Positions 7,059 to 16,234 of a stretch of 64,000 nucleotides of DNA are shown here, in pieces. A program made the translations under genes and the position numbers. Position 1 is the stretch's first letter. The number at the start of each line of letters is the position of its first letter. The notes beneath the pieces are model-generated. The model was given only the letters and a program-made list of their open reading frames with translations. It did not search any database and was not told where the DNA came from. This DNA is from Propionibacteriaceae bacterium UBA7704 (lineage in GTDB: Bacteria; Actinomycetota; Actinomycetes; Propionibacteriales; Propionibacteriaceae), in the NCBI GenBank assembly GCA_002482525.1, contig DLGC01000015.1, positions 92,725 through 156,724 on the forward strand, in the 5' to 3' direction.

Positions 7059-8897
7059 ATGCCGCAGTTGCGATCTCGGACGACTACGCATGGGCGGAAC
7101 ATGGCCGGGGCCCGCGCCTTGTGGCGCGCCACGGGGCTGACCGATTCGGACTTCGGTAAGCCGATTGTGGCTATTGCCAACTCCTTCACTCAGTTCGTGC
7201 CGGGGCACGTACACCTCAAAGACATGGGGCAACTGGTGGCCGGTGCGGTCACCGAAGCCGGCGGAGTGGGACGGGAGTTCAACACCATCGCCATCGACGA
7301 CGGCATCGCGATGGGGCATGACGGCATGCTGTATTCGCTGCCCAGCCGGGAGCTGATCGCAGACTCGGTCGAGTTCATGGTCAACGCGCACAAGGCCGAC
7401 GCCCTGGTGTGCATCTCCAACTGCGACAAGATCACCCCCGGCATGCTGCTGGCCGCGCTGCGGCTCAACATCCCCACGGTGTTCGTCTCGGGCGGGCCGA
7501 TGGAAGCCGGCAAGGCGCATGTCTTCGAGGGCGTGGCCACCACCCGGCTGGACCTGATCGATGCCATGTACAAAGCCGTGGACGACTCGGTGAGCGACGA
7601 TCAGATGTACACCATCGAAGCCAACGCCTGCCCCACCTGCGGTTCCTGCTCGGGCATGTTCACCGCCAACTCGATGAACTGTCTGCTGGAAGTGATCGGC
7701 TTGGCCCTGCCCGGCAACGGCTCGACGCTGGCCACCGCAGCGGCCCGCAAGGATCTGTTCCTCAATGCCGGCAAGCTGGTGGTCGAGCTCGCCAAGCGCT
7801 ACTACGACGGCGACGACGAATCGGTGCTGCCGAAGGCCATCGCCAGCCGCGAGGCCTTCGCCAATGCCATGCGGGTCGACATCGCCATGGGTGGCTCGAC
7901 CAATACGGTGCTGCACCTGTTGGCAGCGGCCTATGAGGCCGGCGTCGATTTCGACTCCGACGACATCGACGACCTCAGCCGTATCACTCCGTGCATCTGC
8001 AAGGTGGCACCCAACACGACCAACTACTACATGGAGGATGTCCACCGCGCCGGCGGCATCGCGGCCATCATGGGCGAACTCGACCGGGGCAAGCTGCTCG
8101 ATCGCGACGTCCACGCCGTGCACTCGGCCTCGCTGGACGAGTGGCTGAACACCTGGGATGTGCGCGGCGGCTCGGCCAGTGCCGACGCCATCGAACTGTT
8201 CCACGCCGCTCCCGGCGGGGTGCGCACCACTGAGGCGTTCAGCTCCACCGCCCGCTGGGACGAGTTGGACCTGGACGCTGAGACCGGCTGCATCCGCTCG
8301 GTGGCTACTCCCTACACCGCCGACGGCGGATTGGCGATCCTGAAAGGCAACCTGGCCGTGGATGGTGCCATTGTCAAGACCGCCGGTGTGCCCGAAGAGC
8401 TGTGGACCTTCTCCGGTCCGGCGGTGGTGACCGAATCCCAGGAACAGGCCGTTGAGGCGATCCTGAGCAAGCGAGTGAAGCCCGGCGATGTCGTGGTGGT
8501 CCGCTACGAGGGCCCCAAGGGAGGCCCGGGCATGCAGGAGATGCTGTACCCGACGTCCTACTTGAAGGGCCTGGGTCTGGGCCCGCAGTGCGCACTGATC
8601 ACCGACGGCCGCTTCTCCGGCGGTTCGTCGGGGCTGTCGATCGGGCACGTCTCACCCGAGGCGGCCTCCGGTGGCGTGATCGGCCTGGTCGAGGACGGCG
8701 ACATCATCGAGATCTCCATTCCGGAGCGCCGCATGGAACTGATGGTCGACGAGGCCACCTTGGCTTCGCGGCGCGCCCAGCGCGATGCGGCGGGCTGGCG
8801 ACCGGCCGACCGCGACCGCGAGGTGTCCACCGCCTTGAAGGTGTACGCCTCGCTGGCGCTCAGCGCCGACAAGGGCGCTGCTCGCTCCCTCGGCTGA
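7059..8897 (+). CDS. ilvD: Dihydroxy-acid dehydratase
   Basis: Dehydrates 2,3-dihydroxy-isovalerate and its methylvalerate homologue to 2-oxo acids, the common third step of valine, leucine and isoleucine synthesis. 612 residues, like the E. coli enzyme. Signatures: GRNMAGARALWRATG near the start, CDKITPG and the NACPTCGSCSGMFTANSMNCL segment whose cysteines ligate the iron-sulfur cluster, MGGSTNTVLHLLA, and the C-terminal DGRFSGGSSGLSIGHVSPEAA. The start is ATG with a GGAGG site 9 bases upstream. No other ilv gene is in the window. A HAD hydrolase gene follows after 21 bases. Confidence 0.96.
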   Translation: MPQLRSRTTTHGRNMAGARALWRATGLTDSDFGKPIVAIANSFTQFVPGHVHLKDMGQLVAGAVTEAGGVGREFNTIAIDDGIAMGHDGMLYSLPSRELIADSVEFMVNAHKADALVCISNCDKITPGMLLAALRLNIPTVFVSGGPMEAGKAHVFEGVATTRLDLIDAMYKAVDDSVSDDQMYTIEANACPTCGSCSGMFTANSMNCLLEVIGLALPGNGSTLATAAARKDLFLNAGKLVVELAKRYYDGDDESVLPKAIASREAFANAMRVDIAMGGSTNTVLHLLAAAYEAGVDFDSDDIDDLSRITPCICKVAPNTTNYYMEDVHRAGGIAAIMGELDRGKLLDRDVHAVHSASLDEWLNTWDVRGGSASADAIELFHAAPGGVRTTEAFSSTARWDELDLDAETGCIRSVATPYTADGGLAILKGNLAVDGAIVKTAGVPEELWTFSGPAVVTESQEQAVEAILSKRVKPGDVVVVRYEGPKGGPGMQEMLYPTSYLKGLGLGPQCALITDGRFSGGSSGLSIGHVSPEAASGGVIGLVEDGDIIEISIPERRMELMVDEATLASRRAQRDAAGWRPADRDREVSTALKVYASLALSADKGAARSLG

Positions 8898-8918
8898 GTC
8901 CCACCGGGGGATCGTGGC

Positions 8919-9518
8919 GTGATCCGCGCATTGCTGGTGGATGCCGACGGCGTCCTGCAACACGTGCCGAAAGGCTTCCTGAATGACTTCGCCGCGCTCG
9001 GCGGCGGCTGGAGCTTCGTGCGCGAAGTGTTCGGCGAAGAACAGCGCACCATGACCGGTTCCGAAGACCTCGTTGAGGTGCTTGAGGAGGTAATTGACCG
9101 CCGCGGGCTCGCAATCTCTCCCGAACAGCTGCTCGCCCTGTGGTACCGCATCACCCCTGATCAGCGAATGCTCGATCTGGTGGCACGGGTTCGGCAGGCC
9201 GGGGCGGTCACGGTTCTGGCCACCAATCAGCAGAGCTATCGCGGGACGTGGATGCAGCAGAACCTGCCCTACGACGACTACTTCGATCACACCTTCTACT
9301 CCTTCGAGATGGGCCTGGCCAAGCCGGACCCGGCCTATTTCGCGAGCATCGTCGACCACCTCGACATCGACGCTGACCAGGCCGTCTTCGTCGACGATTT
9401 GGCCAAGAACACCGCTGGCGCCCGTAAGGCGGGCCTGAAGGCGATCACCTATCCGCCACGATTCCCCTTCAGGCTGCTGCAGTTGCGGCTGCGCACCGTA
9501 GGAGTGCCCGGCGTCTGA
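8919..9518 (+). CDS. HAD-superfamily hydrolase
   Basis: 199 residues. The first strand carries the nucleophile motif DADGV (residues 7-11) of haloacid dehalogenase-like phosphatases. ATNQQ is motif II, and KPDPAYFASIVDHL with VFVDDLAKNTAGARKAG gives motifs III and IV. The order and length fit a small class I phosphatase of the phosphoglycolate/beta-phosphoglucomutase type with a helical cap (about residues 15-85). Substrate unknown. GTG start 21 bases after ilvD, possibly co-transcribed; no link to branched-chain synthesis is known. Confidence 0.82.
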   Translation: MIRALLVDADGVLQHVPKGFLNDFAALGGGWSFVREVFGEEQRTMTGSEDLVEVLEEVIDRRGLAISPEQLLALWYRITPDQRMLDLVARVRQAGAVTVLATNQQSYRGTWMQQNLPYDDYFDHTFYSFEMGLAKPDPAYFASIVDHLDIDADQAVFVDDLAKNTAGARKAGLKAITYPPRFPFRLLQLRLRTVGVPGV

Positions 9519-9577
9519 GGCGTCCACGAGACACCGCTGCGCAGGCACGTCCGCGGGTTGGTGGTAGAACCGGAGCC

Positions 9578-10657
9578 ATGCGCGCAGTGATGTACGAGAG
9601 CGTCGGCGGGCCGTTGCAGATCCGCAGCATGCCCGACCCGGATTGTCCGGTCGACGGCGCGGTCATCGCCGTCCAGGCGACCGGCGTCTGCCGCTCCGAT
9701 TGGCATGCCTGGCGAGGCCACGATCCGGTGCCGCTGCCGATGATTCCCGGGCATGAGTTCGCCGGAGTGGTGCAGTCCGTCGGTCCCGAGGTACGTGAGT
9801 TCGCCATCGGTGACCGGGTGACCGCCCCCTTCGTGAACGCCTGCGGACGCTGCGCCACCTGTGCGGCAGGCCAAGGCCAGGTATGCCCGAACCAGACCCA
9901 GCCCGGATTCACCCATCCCGGCTCGCATGCCGAGCTGGTCGCCGTCCGAGCCGCCGACATCAACCTGGTACGCCTTCCCAACTCGATCGATGCGGTCACC
10001 GCCGCGGCGCTGGGCTGCCGCTTCGCGACGGCCTTTCACGCTCTGACCGCACAAAGCCAACTGCAGCCCGGGGAATGGGTGTCGGTGTTCGGCTGCGGCG
10101 GCGTGGGCCTGTCTGCGGTTCTGATCGCCACCGCCCTCGGCGCCCGCGTGGTCGGCGTCGATCCGTCCCCGGCGGCCTGCCAGCGGGCCTCCGAGCTGGG
10201 CGCAGCGGCGGTCTTCACCCAGTTCGACAGCGCCGCGATCTCGGACCTCACCGGCGGCGGTGTTGCGGTGAGCCTGGATGCTGTCGGCAGCGCTGCCACC
10301 GCGGCAGCCTCAGTGCGTGCGCTGCGACGGCGAGGACGGCACGTGCAGGTCGGCCTGATGCTGGATGCGGCTGCTCACGCCGCGCTGCCCTGGAGCGAGC
10401 TGGTGGCCAAGGAGCTCGAGGTGGTCGGCAGCCATGGCATGGCTGCCAGTGACTACCCCCGATTGCTGGCGATGATCGCGTCCGGTCATCTGGAGGTGTC
10501 CCGGCTCCTGGGTCGGGTGGTGGCTTTCGAGCAACTGCCCGTCGAACTGGCGGCGATGGACAATCTGGTCGCTCAGAGCGCCGGCATCGTGGTGGCCCGG
10601 GTCGGCGGCAACGAATCGGGTTCGTTGCCTCAGGACGGCGGCGAAGGCGACGCCTGA
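9578..10657 (+). CDS. Zinc-dependent alcohol dehydrogenase (MDR family)
   Basis: 359 residues. Medium-chain dehydrogenase pattern: catalytic-zinc Cys in TGVCRSDWHAWRGHD, GHEFAG with zinc-ligand His-Glu, and a structural-zinc loop with Cys at CGRCATCAAGQGQVC. The Rossmann dinucleotide site is VFGCGGVGLSAVLIA, followed by VGVDPSPAA whose Asp favours NAD over NADP. Oxidises an alcohol or reduces an aldehyde; the substrate is not evident. The gene stands alone between a HAD hydrolase and a DUF3422 gene, each on the same strand with short gaps. Confidence 0.88.
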   Translation: MRAVMYESVGGPLQIRSMPDPDCPVDGAVIAVQATGVCRSDWHAWRGHDPVPLPMIPGHEFAGVVQSVGPEVREFAIGDRVTAPFVNACGRCATCAAGQGQVCPNQTQPGFTHPGSHAELVAVRAADINLVRLPNSIDAVTAAALGCRFATAFHALTAQSQLQPGEWVSVFGCGGVGLSAVLIATALGARVVGVDPSPAACQRASELGAAAVFTQFDSAAISDLTGGGVAVSLDAVGSAATAAASVRALRRRGRHVQVGLMLDAAAHAALPWSELVAKELEVVGSHGMAASDYPRLLAMIASGHLEVSRLLGRVVAFEQLPVELAAMDNLVAQSAGIVVARVGGNESGSLPQDGGEGDA

Positions 10658-10700
10658 CTCCCCGCTAAGCTACCCGCGTCAGCCACACTCTTGAGGGACC

Positions 10701-11987
10701 ATGAATCTCGACTTCACTGCTTGGACACCTCACCCGCAGCGCGACGCGCTCCTGGCCGAGATCCATGCCCGTCCGTTCCGGGCGATCAACACCCCGGCCC
10801 GCTTCATTCGCTTCGCCTTTCTGACCACCGCCGAAGGCACGACGGCAGCCCGTAACCGGGTCGCCGAGCTGTGTGTGGCCGCCGGCGAACAACCGCCGGG
10901 GGCGATGACCAAGCACCATCGCGCAACCTTGCCGGGAGTCGAAGGTCTGCCGTTAGAAATGACCTACGAGCAGCACGGCGAGTTCATCACCTTCGACTTC
11001 GCTTTCGAGGGTCTCGCCGAGCCCTTCTCGCCGGCAGCGGGTCAGATCGCCCACCTGCTGCCCGATATCGGCGAGCCGGGGCAGCACATCGTTTCGGTGG
11101 ATCTCAGCCTGGTGCCTGCCGGCACCGACTTCACCCAGCCTTTCGACCCGACCAGCCTCGCTGCGTCCAGTGTGCGTCATGGCGCCGGGGTCATCGCCTC
11201 GGATTTTCGAACTGACAGCGCTGGATTCGTCCGGTGGCTCGTGGTCAACGATGCGCTGGACGACAATGCCGCCGGCGCCCTGTGCCAACGCGTCATCGAG
11301 ATCGAGACCTACCGCACGCTCGCCTTGCTGGGCCTCCCGGAGGCAACCCGGCTGGGTCCGCCCACCGCACACATCGAGCACGAACTCGCCGAGATCTCCA
11401 CAGCCATGTCCCAGTCCGAGGGCACCTCCGACGACACCGCCTTCCTGATGCGGCTGACCCAACTTGCCTCGGACCTCGAGGCCGACGTGGCGGCCTCGTC
11501 GTACCGTTTCGCGGCCACCCGTGCCTACGACGGCATCGTGGCCGAACGGTTGCGCGCCGTCGGGGAAGAAAGTGTGGGGAACTACCCGACGATCACCAGT
11601 TTCCTCACCCGACGCAGCGCACCCGCTATGCGAACCTGTCGTGCGATGGAAGCACGTCAGGGCGATCTGTCCAAGAAGCTGGCCCGCAGCGCCAATCTGC
11701 TGCGCACCCGGGTGGACGTCGTGATCGAGCATCAGAACTCCGAACTGCTCTCGGCGATGAACAAACGCTCCTCCACCCAGCTGCGGCTGCAGCAGACGGT
11801 TGAGGGGCTGTCGGTGGCCGCGATCAGCTACTACGTGGTCAGCCTGCTCACTTACGGCTACAAGGCGATGGAGGACGCCGGCTGGCCGGTCGACCCGACT
11901 CTGGCCACCGGAATCAGCGTCCCCGTCGTGCTCCTCGCGATCTGGTATTTGGTGCGGCGCATTCGCAACCGTCACTCCGAGGACTGA
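10701..11987 (+). CDS. DUF3422 family membrane-anchored protein
   Basis: 428 residues. The N-terminus HPQRDALLAEIHARPF and the TKHHRATLPGVEGLPLEMTYEQHGEFITF region are the hallmarks of DUF3422, a family of unknown function. A helical region (about 225-370) with paired charged residues suggests a coiled coil. Two hydrophobic segments at about 373-390 and 400-420 near the C-terminus would anchor it, with a basic tail (RRIRNRHSED). To my knowledge the family is commonest in proteobacteria. GAGGGACC precedes the ATG. No functional partner in the neighbourhood. Confidence 0.8.
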   Translation: MNLDFTAWTPHPQRDALLAEIHARPFRAINTPARFIRFAFLTTAEGTTAARNRVAELCVAAGEQPPGAMTKHHRATLPGVEGLPLEMTYEQHGEFITFDFAFEGLAEPFSPAAGQIAHLLPDIGEPGQHIVSVDLSLVPAGTDFTQPFDPTSLAASSVRHGAGVIASDFRTDSAGFVRWLVVNDALDDNAAGALCQRVIEIETYRTLALLGLPEATRLGPPTAHIEHELAEISTAMSQSEGTSDDTAFLMRLTQLASDLEADVAASSYRFAATRAYDGIVAERLRAVGEESVGNYPTITSFLTRRSAPAMRTCRAMEARQGDLSKKLARSANLLRTRVDVVIEHQNSELLSAMNKRSSTQLRLQQTVEGLSVAAISYYVVSLLTYGYKAMEDAGWPVDPTLATGISVPVVLLAIWYLVRRIRNRHSED

Positions 11988-12032
11988 CCGCAGCGCTCGG
12001 CACCGGCGGCGGGGCGGCCACCGACTTGCCGG

Positions 12033-13214
12033 TCACCAGCCGAAGGCGCGAGCCAGCCGGGCGAGCCCTTCGGCAATCACCTCAGGGGTGTTGGTGACGT
12101 AAGACAGTCGCATCGTCGAGTGATCGGGTTCCGCGGCGTAGAAAGGCCAGCCGGGCACATAGGCGACCCCCGCCGCCAGGGCCCGTGGCAGGGCCTCGGC
12201 GGTGTCCACCGCCCCGCCCAGCCGAACCCACAAGAACATGCCGCCCTCAGGACGATTCACCTCGGCACCGGCGGGCAGCACGGCGCGCAATCCATCGACC
12301 ATGGCGTCGCGGCGGACGCGGTAGGCGCTGGTCACGCGGGCGATGTGAGCATCCAAGTCGCAGTTAGCCAGATAGTGAGCGACCGCCAGCTGGTCGGTGA
12401 CCGCCGACTGCAGACCGACGGCCTGCTTGCCGATCTCCAGAGCGCGCAGAATGTCGCCTTCGGCACGTAGCCAGCCGATCCGCACGCCGGGCGCCATGAT
12501 CTTCGATGCCGAGTTCTGCAGCACGGTCTGCGCGGCCATCCCCGGCAGCGAGGCGATCGGTGGCACCGGTTCGCCGTCGAAGCGCAGCGCCCCGTACGGG
12601 TCATCCTCCAACAGCGGGGTGCGGGTGCGCAGCAGGATGTCTGCCACCTGCTCGCGCCGGGACGCCGGCATGGTGCGTCCGGTGGGGTTCTGGAAGTTGG
12701 GCACCAGGTAGACGAACTTGGGTGCGTGCTCGGCGATCGCCGCGGCCAACGCCTCGGGGAGCACGCCGTGATCGTCGCTCGGCACCGACACCAGCCGGGC
12801 GCCGGCCAAGCTGAAGGCCTGCACCGCGGCCAGATAGGTGGGCTGTTCGACCAGCACCACATCACCGGGATCGACCAGCGCCATCCCGGCCAGGAACAGC
12901 CCCTCCTGGGACCCGGAGGTGACCTGAATCTGATCGGCAGTGGTGGGCAGCTGTCGGCTCAACCGCGCCGCGAGCAGTTCGCGCAACTCCGGTTCGCCCT
13001 GCGTAGTTGCATATTGCAGCGCGCGGGCCGCCTGCTGGCTCAGCACAGCGTCGAAGGCTGCGGCGAAATCCGCGGCCTCGAACAGTTCGGCGTCGGGGAT
13101 GCCCCCGGCGAAGGAGATGATGTCTTCCCGCCCCACCACGGCGAGAATGTCGCGTACCGGCGAGGACTTGACGTCGACGAAGCGGTTGGCGAGGCGGAAA
13201 GACGAGGTATTCAT
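12033..13214 (-). CDS. PLP-dependent aminotransferase, class I/II (2-aminoadipate/LysN-like)
   Basis: 393 residues, fold-type I. Seen: ISFAGGIPDAELF near the N-terminus, QYATTQGEPELRELLA, the substrate-binding NFQNPTG, EDDPYGALRF with the Asp that contacts the pyridine nitrogen, and SASKIMAPGVRIGW with the Schiff-base lysine. The FAGGIPD opening is typical of the MocR-related/2-aminoadipate aminotransferase group, which accepts aromatic, branched or aminoadipate substrates, so substrate specificity is open. Not fused to a GntR DNA-binding domain. It lies 65 bases downstream of the FMN reductase on the same strand. Confidence 0.88.
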   Translation of the reverse strand: MNTSSFRLANRFVDVKSSPVRDILAVVGREDIISFAGGIPDAELFEAADFAAAFDAVLSQQAARALQYATTQGEPELRELLAARLSRQLPTTADQIQVTSGSQEGLFLAGMALVDPGDVVLVEQPTYLAAVQAFSLAGARLVSVPSDDHGVLPEALAAAIAEHAPKFVYLVPNFQNPTGRTMPASRREQVADILLRTRTPLLEDDPYGALRFDGEPVPPIASLPGMAAQTVLQNSASKIMAPGVRIGWLRAEGDILRALEIGKQAVGLQSAVTDQLAVAHYLANCDLDAHIARVTSAYRVRRDAMVDGLRAVLPAGAEVNRPEGGMFLWVRLGGAVDTAEALPRALAAGVAYVPGWPFYAAEPDHSTMRLSYVTNTPEVIAEGLARLARAFGW

Positions 13215-13279
13215 CCCCGGATGGTTTCACGCCGGCGACGAAGCCGCCGCCGGCGATCACATCCCGGCACCGCAGGCGG

Positions 13280-13852
13280 TCAGCCGATGTGGCCGGGGGC
13301 GTTGGCGAGCACCCGGGTCACGAAGGCGGCGTACTCGCTAGTCCACTGGGTCAGGAATTCCTTGCTGGACTCGTCATGCACGGTGCCGTCTTCGCCGTAG
13401 ACCTCAGGATCGAAGGTGATGTACGCCTCGGGGGCCGACATCTGCGGGGCATCCAGGAAGGCCAACACCGGACGCAGCGAGTTCTGCGCCACTGCGGTTC
13501 CGATCTTGCCGATCGAGGCACCGATGATGCCGGTGGGCTTGCGGGTGAAGGAGTTCTGACCCCAGGGACGCGAGCCCCAGTCCAGCGCATTCTTCAGCGG
13601 GCCTGGCACGGACCGGTTGTACTCCGGGGTCACGATCAGCAACGCGTCGGACGACTCGATGGACTGCTTGAGACGAACGACGGCCTCGGGCAGGTTCGCG
13701 TCCAGATCGCTGTTGTACAGCGGCAACTCGCCGATGCCGATTTCGACGAACTCCAGCTCGGGGGGAGCCAGCTTGGTGATGGCCTTGGACAGGCGGCGGT
13801 TGATCGACGTGCTCGAAAGACTGCCGATGATCAGGCCAACGCGGTAAGACAT
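13280..13852 (-). CDS. NAD(P)H-dependent FMN reductase
   Basis: 190 residues, flavodoxin-like fold. GLIIGSLSSTSINRRLSKAI is the FMN phosphate loop; TPEYNRSVPGPLKNALDW is the diagnostic segment of the NADPH-dependent FMN reductase/chromate-azo-quinone reductase family. GIIGASIGKIGTA and a C-terminal amphipathic helix follow. Likely reduces quinones or flavins as part of a redox-stress response. A 20-bp perfect palindrome 27 bases upstream of the start suggests control by a MarR- or HxlR-type repressor, which is not encoded nearby. Confidence 0.88.
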   Translation of the reverse strand: MSYRVGLIIGSLSSTSINRRLSKAITKLAPPELEFVEIGIGELPLYNSDLDANLPEAVVRLKQSIESSDALLIVTPEYNRSVPGPLKNALDWGSRPWGQNSFTRKPTGIIGASIGKIGTAVAQNSLRPVLAFLDAPQMSAPEAYITFDPEVYGEDGTVHDESSKEFLTQWTSEYAAFVTRVLANAPGHIG

Positions 13853-13878
13853 GAGAATCCTCTCGGGTAAGTAACTAT

Positions 13879-13898
13879 GTAGTTAAAGGTTTAACTAC
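13879..13898. promoter_or_regulatory. 20-bp perfect palindrome upstream of the FMN reductase gene
   Basis: GTAGTTAAA, a GG centre, then TTTAACTAC. The site is AT-rich in a GC-rich background and lies 27-46 bases upstream of the start codon, where it would cover the promoter. A further similar half-site (ATAGTTAC read on the minus strand, 13871-13878) lies beside it. The form suits MarR- or HxlR-family repressors of oxidoreductase genes. Confidence 0.7.
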
Positions 13899-13994
13899 TT
13901 CCGAGTATTCCCGATCCGCCGAAGTTTCTTGGCTCCGGCTGAACCCAGCCGCTGCGGCGAGACGCGAGCTGCACCGATCAGGCTCAGCGACTCC

Positions 13995-14627
13995 CTACGG
14001 GGCCAGCCGCTCCTTATGCCACCGACCGTCGACCAGCCGGAACCGCACGCGATCATGCAGCCGGCTCTTGCGGCCCTGCCAGAACTCCCAGGTATCGGGG
14101 ATGACGCGGTACCCGCCCCAATGCTCTGGGCGCGGCGGATGCAGTCCGTAGGTGGCCGAGGCCTTGGCGGCGTTGGCCAACAGCACACCGCGGTTGGCGA
14201 TCACCTCGCTCTGCGGCGAAGCCCAGGCCCCGATGCGCGAATCCACCGGGCGTTTGGCGAAGTAGGCATCCGATTCCTCCGCCGAAGTGCGCTCCACCCG
14301 TCCCTCGATGCGCACCACCCGCTGCAGTTCCACCCAATGGAACTGCAGCGCGGCATAGGGGTTGGTCTCCAGATCTCGGGCCTTGCGACTGCGGTAGTTG
14401 GTGTAGAACACCACACCGTCGGCACCGAAGCTCTTCACCAGCACCACCCGGGTGGACGGACGCCCGTCGGCACCGACGGTGGCCACCGTCATGGCATTCG
14501 GTTCGGGAACCTTCGCCTTCAGCGCGATCTCAAACCACTTCTCGAACAGGGCCAACGGTTCGTTGCCCGCATTCTGCTCATCCAAAGCGTCGCGTTCATA
14601 GCTGGTGCGCATGTCCTCAAGATCCAC
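13995..14627 (-). CDS. pdxH: Pyridoxamine 5'-phosphate oxidase
   Basis: FMN enzyme that oxidises pyridoxine or pyridoxamine 5'-phosphate to pyridoxal phosphate in the salvage pathway. 210 residues, near the usual 215. Motifs: MRTSYERDALDE at the N-terminus, PNAMTVATVGADGRPSTRVVLVK (FMN contact), FYTNYRSRKARDLE, and the C-terminal EFWQGRKSRLHDRVRF, where Arg and His contact the substrate phosphate. folP2 lies just upstream on the same strand with a 68-base gap. Confidence 0.95.
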   Translation of the reverse strand: MDLEDMRTSYERDALDEQNAGNEPLALFEKWFEIALKAKVPEPNAMTVATVGADGRPSTRVVLVKSFGADGVVFYTNYRSRKARDLETNPYAALQFHWVELQRVVRIEGRVERTSAEESDAYFAKRPVDSRIGAWASPQSEVIANRGVLLANAAKASATYGLHPPRPEHWGGYRVIPDTWEFWQGRKSRLHDRVRFRLVDGRWHKERLAP

Positions 14628-14695
14628 GACACCAGCCTAGGCCCCGCCACGGAGGTGACCCGGCCCGGCCCGCCTCGCCCGGCGCTCCCGTGCAC

Positions 14696-15601
14696 TCAGT
14701 GCGGCTCGCCACGCAGCGCAACCGCCGGCGGCCGATCGCCACGAATCGAAGCCACCATGTCGACCACCTGTCGCGTCGCGGCGACATCATGGGCTCGAAA
14801 CACCGTCGTGCCCAGCCACGCAGCCACCGCGGTGGCTGCCAGAGTGCCGTTCAAACGCTCATCCACCGGCAGGTTCAGCGTCTCGCCGATGAAGTCCTTA
14901 CGACTGAGCGCCTGCAGCACCGGGTAGCCGAGCGCGGCCACCGCGGATGTGGCACGCAGCACCCGCAACGAATGCCGGGTCGTCTTGCCGAAATCGAGGG
15001 TGGGATCGACCAGCACCCCCTCGGGCCGCACCCCGGCGGCCACCGCACGGGCAGCACCATCGGCGAGAGTGTCCACTACCGAGCGCACTACTGCATCGGG
15101 ATCATCGCCATAGCTGATCGCCACCGGATCGGTGCGCGGTGGTAGCCCGCCGGTGTGGGTCACCACATAGCCGGCGCCGATCTCGGCAGCCACCGCCACC
15201 AGCTCCGGATCGGCACCGGCCCAGGTGTCGTTGATCAGATCGACGCCGGCCTCAGCACAGGCGACCGCCACCGGAGCCCGCCAGGTGTCCACGCTCAGCA
15301 CCAACTCGGGGAAGCGACCCCGCAATTCCAACAGAAAAGGCAGCACCCGTTCGATCTCGGCCGCGACGCTCACCTCGCCACCCTCTTGGCCGGCGCGCAC
15401 CCCACCGACGTCGATCAGATCCGCACCCTCGGCAAGCATCCGCTCAACCGCTGCCACTCCGGACGCCAGGTCGTAGCGGGCTGCGGCGTAGAACGAATCC
15501 GGGGTGCGATTGATGATTCCCATCACCGCAGGAGCCGATGCATCGAACCGACGCCCTCTCACCACGAAGGGCGGCGTTGCCGCCGGAGCCGGATTCGTCA
15601 T
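14696..15601 (-). CDS. folP2: Dihydropteroate synthase homologue of the FolP2 type
   Basis: 301-residue TIM-barrel protein. It is not a canonical DHPS: the first loop reads GIINRTPDSFY rather than the NVTPDSFSDGG form, and the second reads DVGGVRAGQEGG instead of GGESTRPG. SVDTWRA, INDTWAG, VTHTGGLPPRT and DPTLDFGKTTRHSL all match the mycobacterial second paralogue, FolP2, which in published work lacks DHPS activity. I therefore expect a separate folP1 elsewhere in the genome, and this protein may have another pterin-like or glycolipid-related role. It precedes pdxH on the same strand. Confidence 0.85.
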   Translation of the reverse strand: MTNPAPAATPPFVVRGRRFDASAPAVMGIINRTPDSFYAAARYDLASGVAAVERMLAEGADLIDVGGVRAGQEGGEVSVAAEIERVLPFLLELRGRFPELVLSVDTWRAPVAVACAEAGVDLINDTWAGADPELVAVAAEIGAGYVVTHTGGLPPRTDPVAISYGDDPDAVVRSVVDTLADGAARAVAAGVRPEGVLVDPTLDFGKTTRHSLRVLRATSAVAALGYPVLQALSRKDFIGETLNLPVDERLNGTLAATAVAAWLGTTVFRAHDVAATRQVVDMVASIRGDRPPAVALRGEPH

Positions 15602-15795
15602 GACTCCACTGTGTCATCCCGGTCTCGCATCTGCTCACCCGACGGGCGGTGCGTCGGAATCGATCAGCCGCCCGGTCGCACCGAAACCCCGCTCGCCAAC
15701 TTCTCGGCACCGACCAGGAGTGCTCGCTACCATGAAGCCACGTGCCGACGCTTCATCGACGAAGCTCGTCGCCCCACCTGCAAAGGACGTGCACC

Positions 15796-16191
15796 ATGGA
15801 CTACGACTACTCCTCCTCTGCTGCGATGGACCCCGTCGCAACGATTCTGCTCAGCATCATCTATCTGGCGCTCCTCGTCGCGATGATCGCGGCGATGTGG
15901 GTGATCTTCGAGAAGGCCGGTGAGCACGGCTGGGCGGCGATCGTGCCGCTCTACAACGGCTACGTGCTGTTCAAAGTCGCCGGCTACAGCGGCTGGATGT
16001 TCCTGCTGATGTTCATTCCCGTCATCAACTTCGTGGTGGGGATCATGATGGCTCTGGAACTGGGCCGCAGATTCGGAAAGAGCGGCGTGTGGTCGTTCTT
16101 CCTGCTGTTCGTGCTCTCGGTCATCGGCTATCTGATGCTGGCCTTCGGCGACAACACCTACCAGAAGCGTTCGGCTGCCGTCGGCGCCTGA
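15796..16191 (+). CDS. DUF5684-like small membrane protein
   Basis: 131 residues from ATG 15796, chosen because AAAGGA lies 8 bases upstream and the longer frame lacks one. Hydrophobic segments at about 13-36, 57-85 and 92-117 flank a short motif FEKAGEHGWAAIVPLYNGYVLFKVAG. That GW-x-x-(I/L)-VPxYNxY loop is the mark of DUF5684/signal-peptidase-like small membrane proteins of unknown function. The tail is GDNTYQKRSAA. It stands alone, with a bidirectional hairpin after it. Confidence 0.7.
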   Translation: MDYDYSSSAAMDPVATILLSIIYLALLVAMIAAMWVIFEKAGEHGWAAIVPLYNGYVLFKVAGYSGWMFLLMFIPVINFVVGIMMALELGRRFGKSGVWSFFLLFVLSVIGYLMLAFGDNTYQKRSAAVGA

Positions 16192-16234
16192 CCATTCCCT
16201 GCCCGGGATCGGATCCTACCTACCGTCTTCAGCA

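Noticed and set aside
6936..8648. 570-codon open frame antisense to ilvD
   Set aside because: Same shadow effect; low-complexity Gly/His/Arg-rich translation, and it runs through the hairpin before ilvD.
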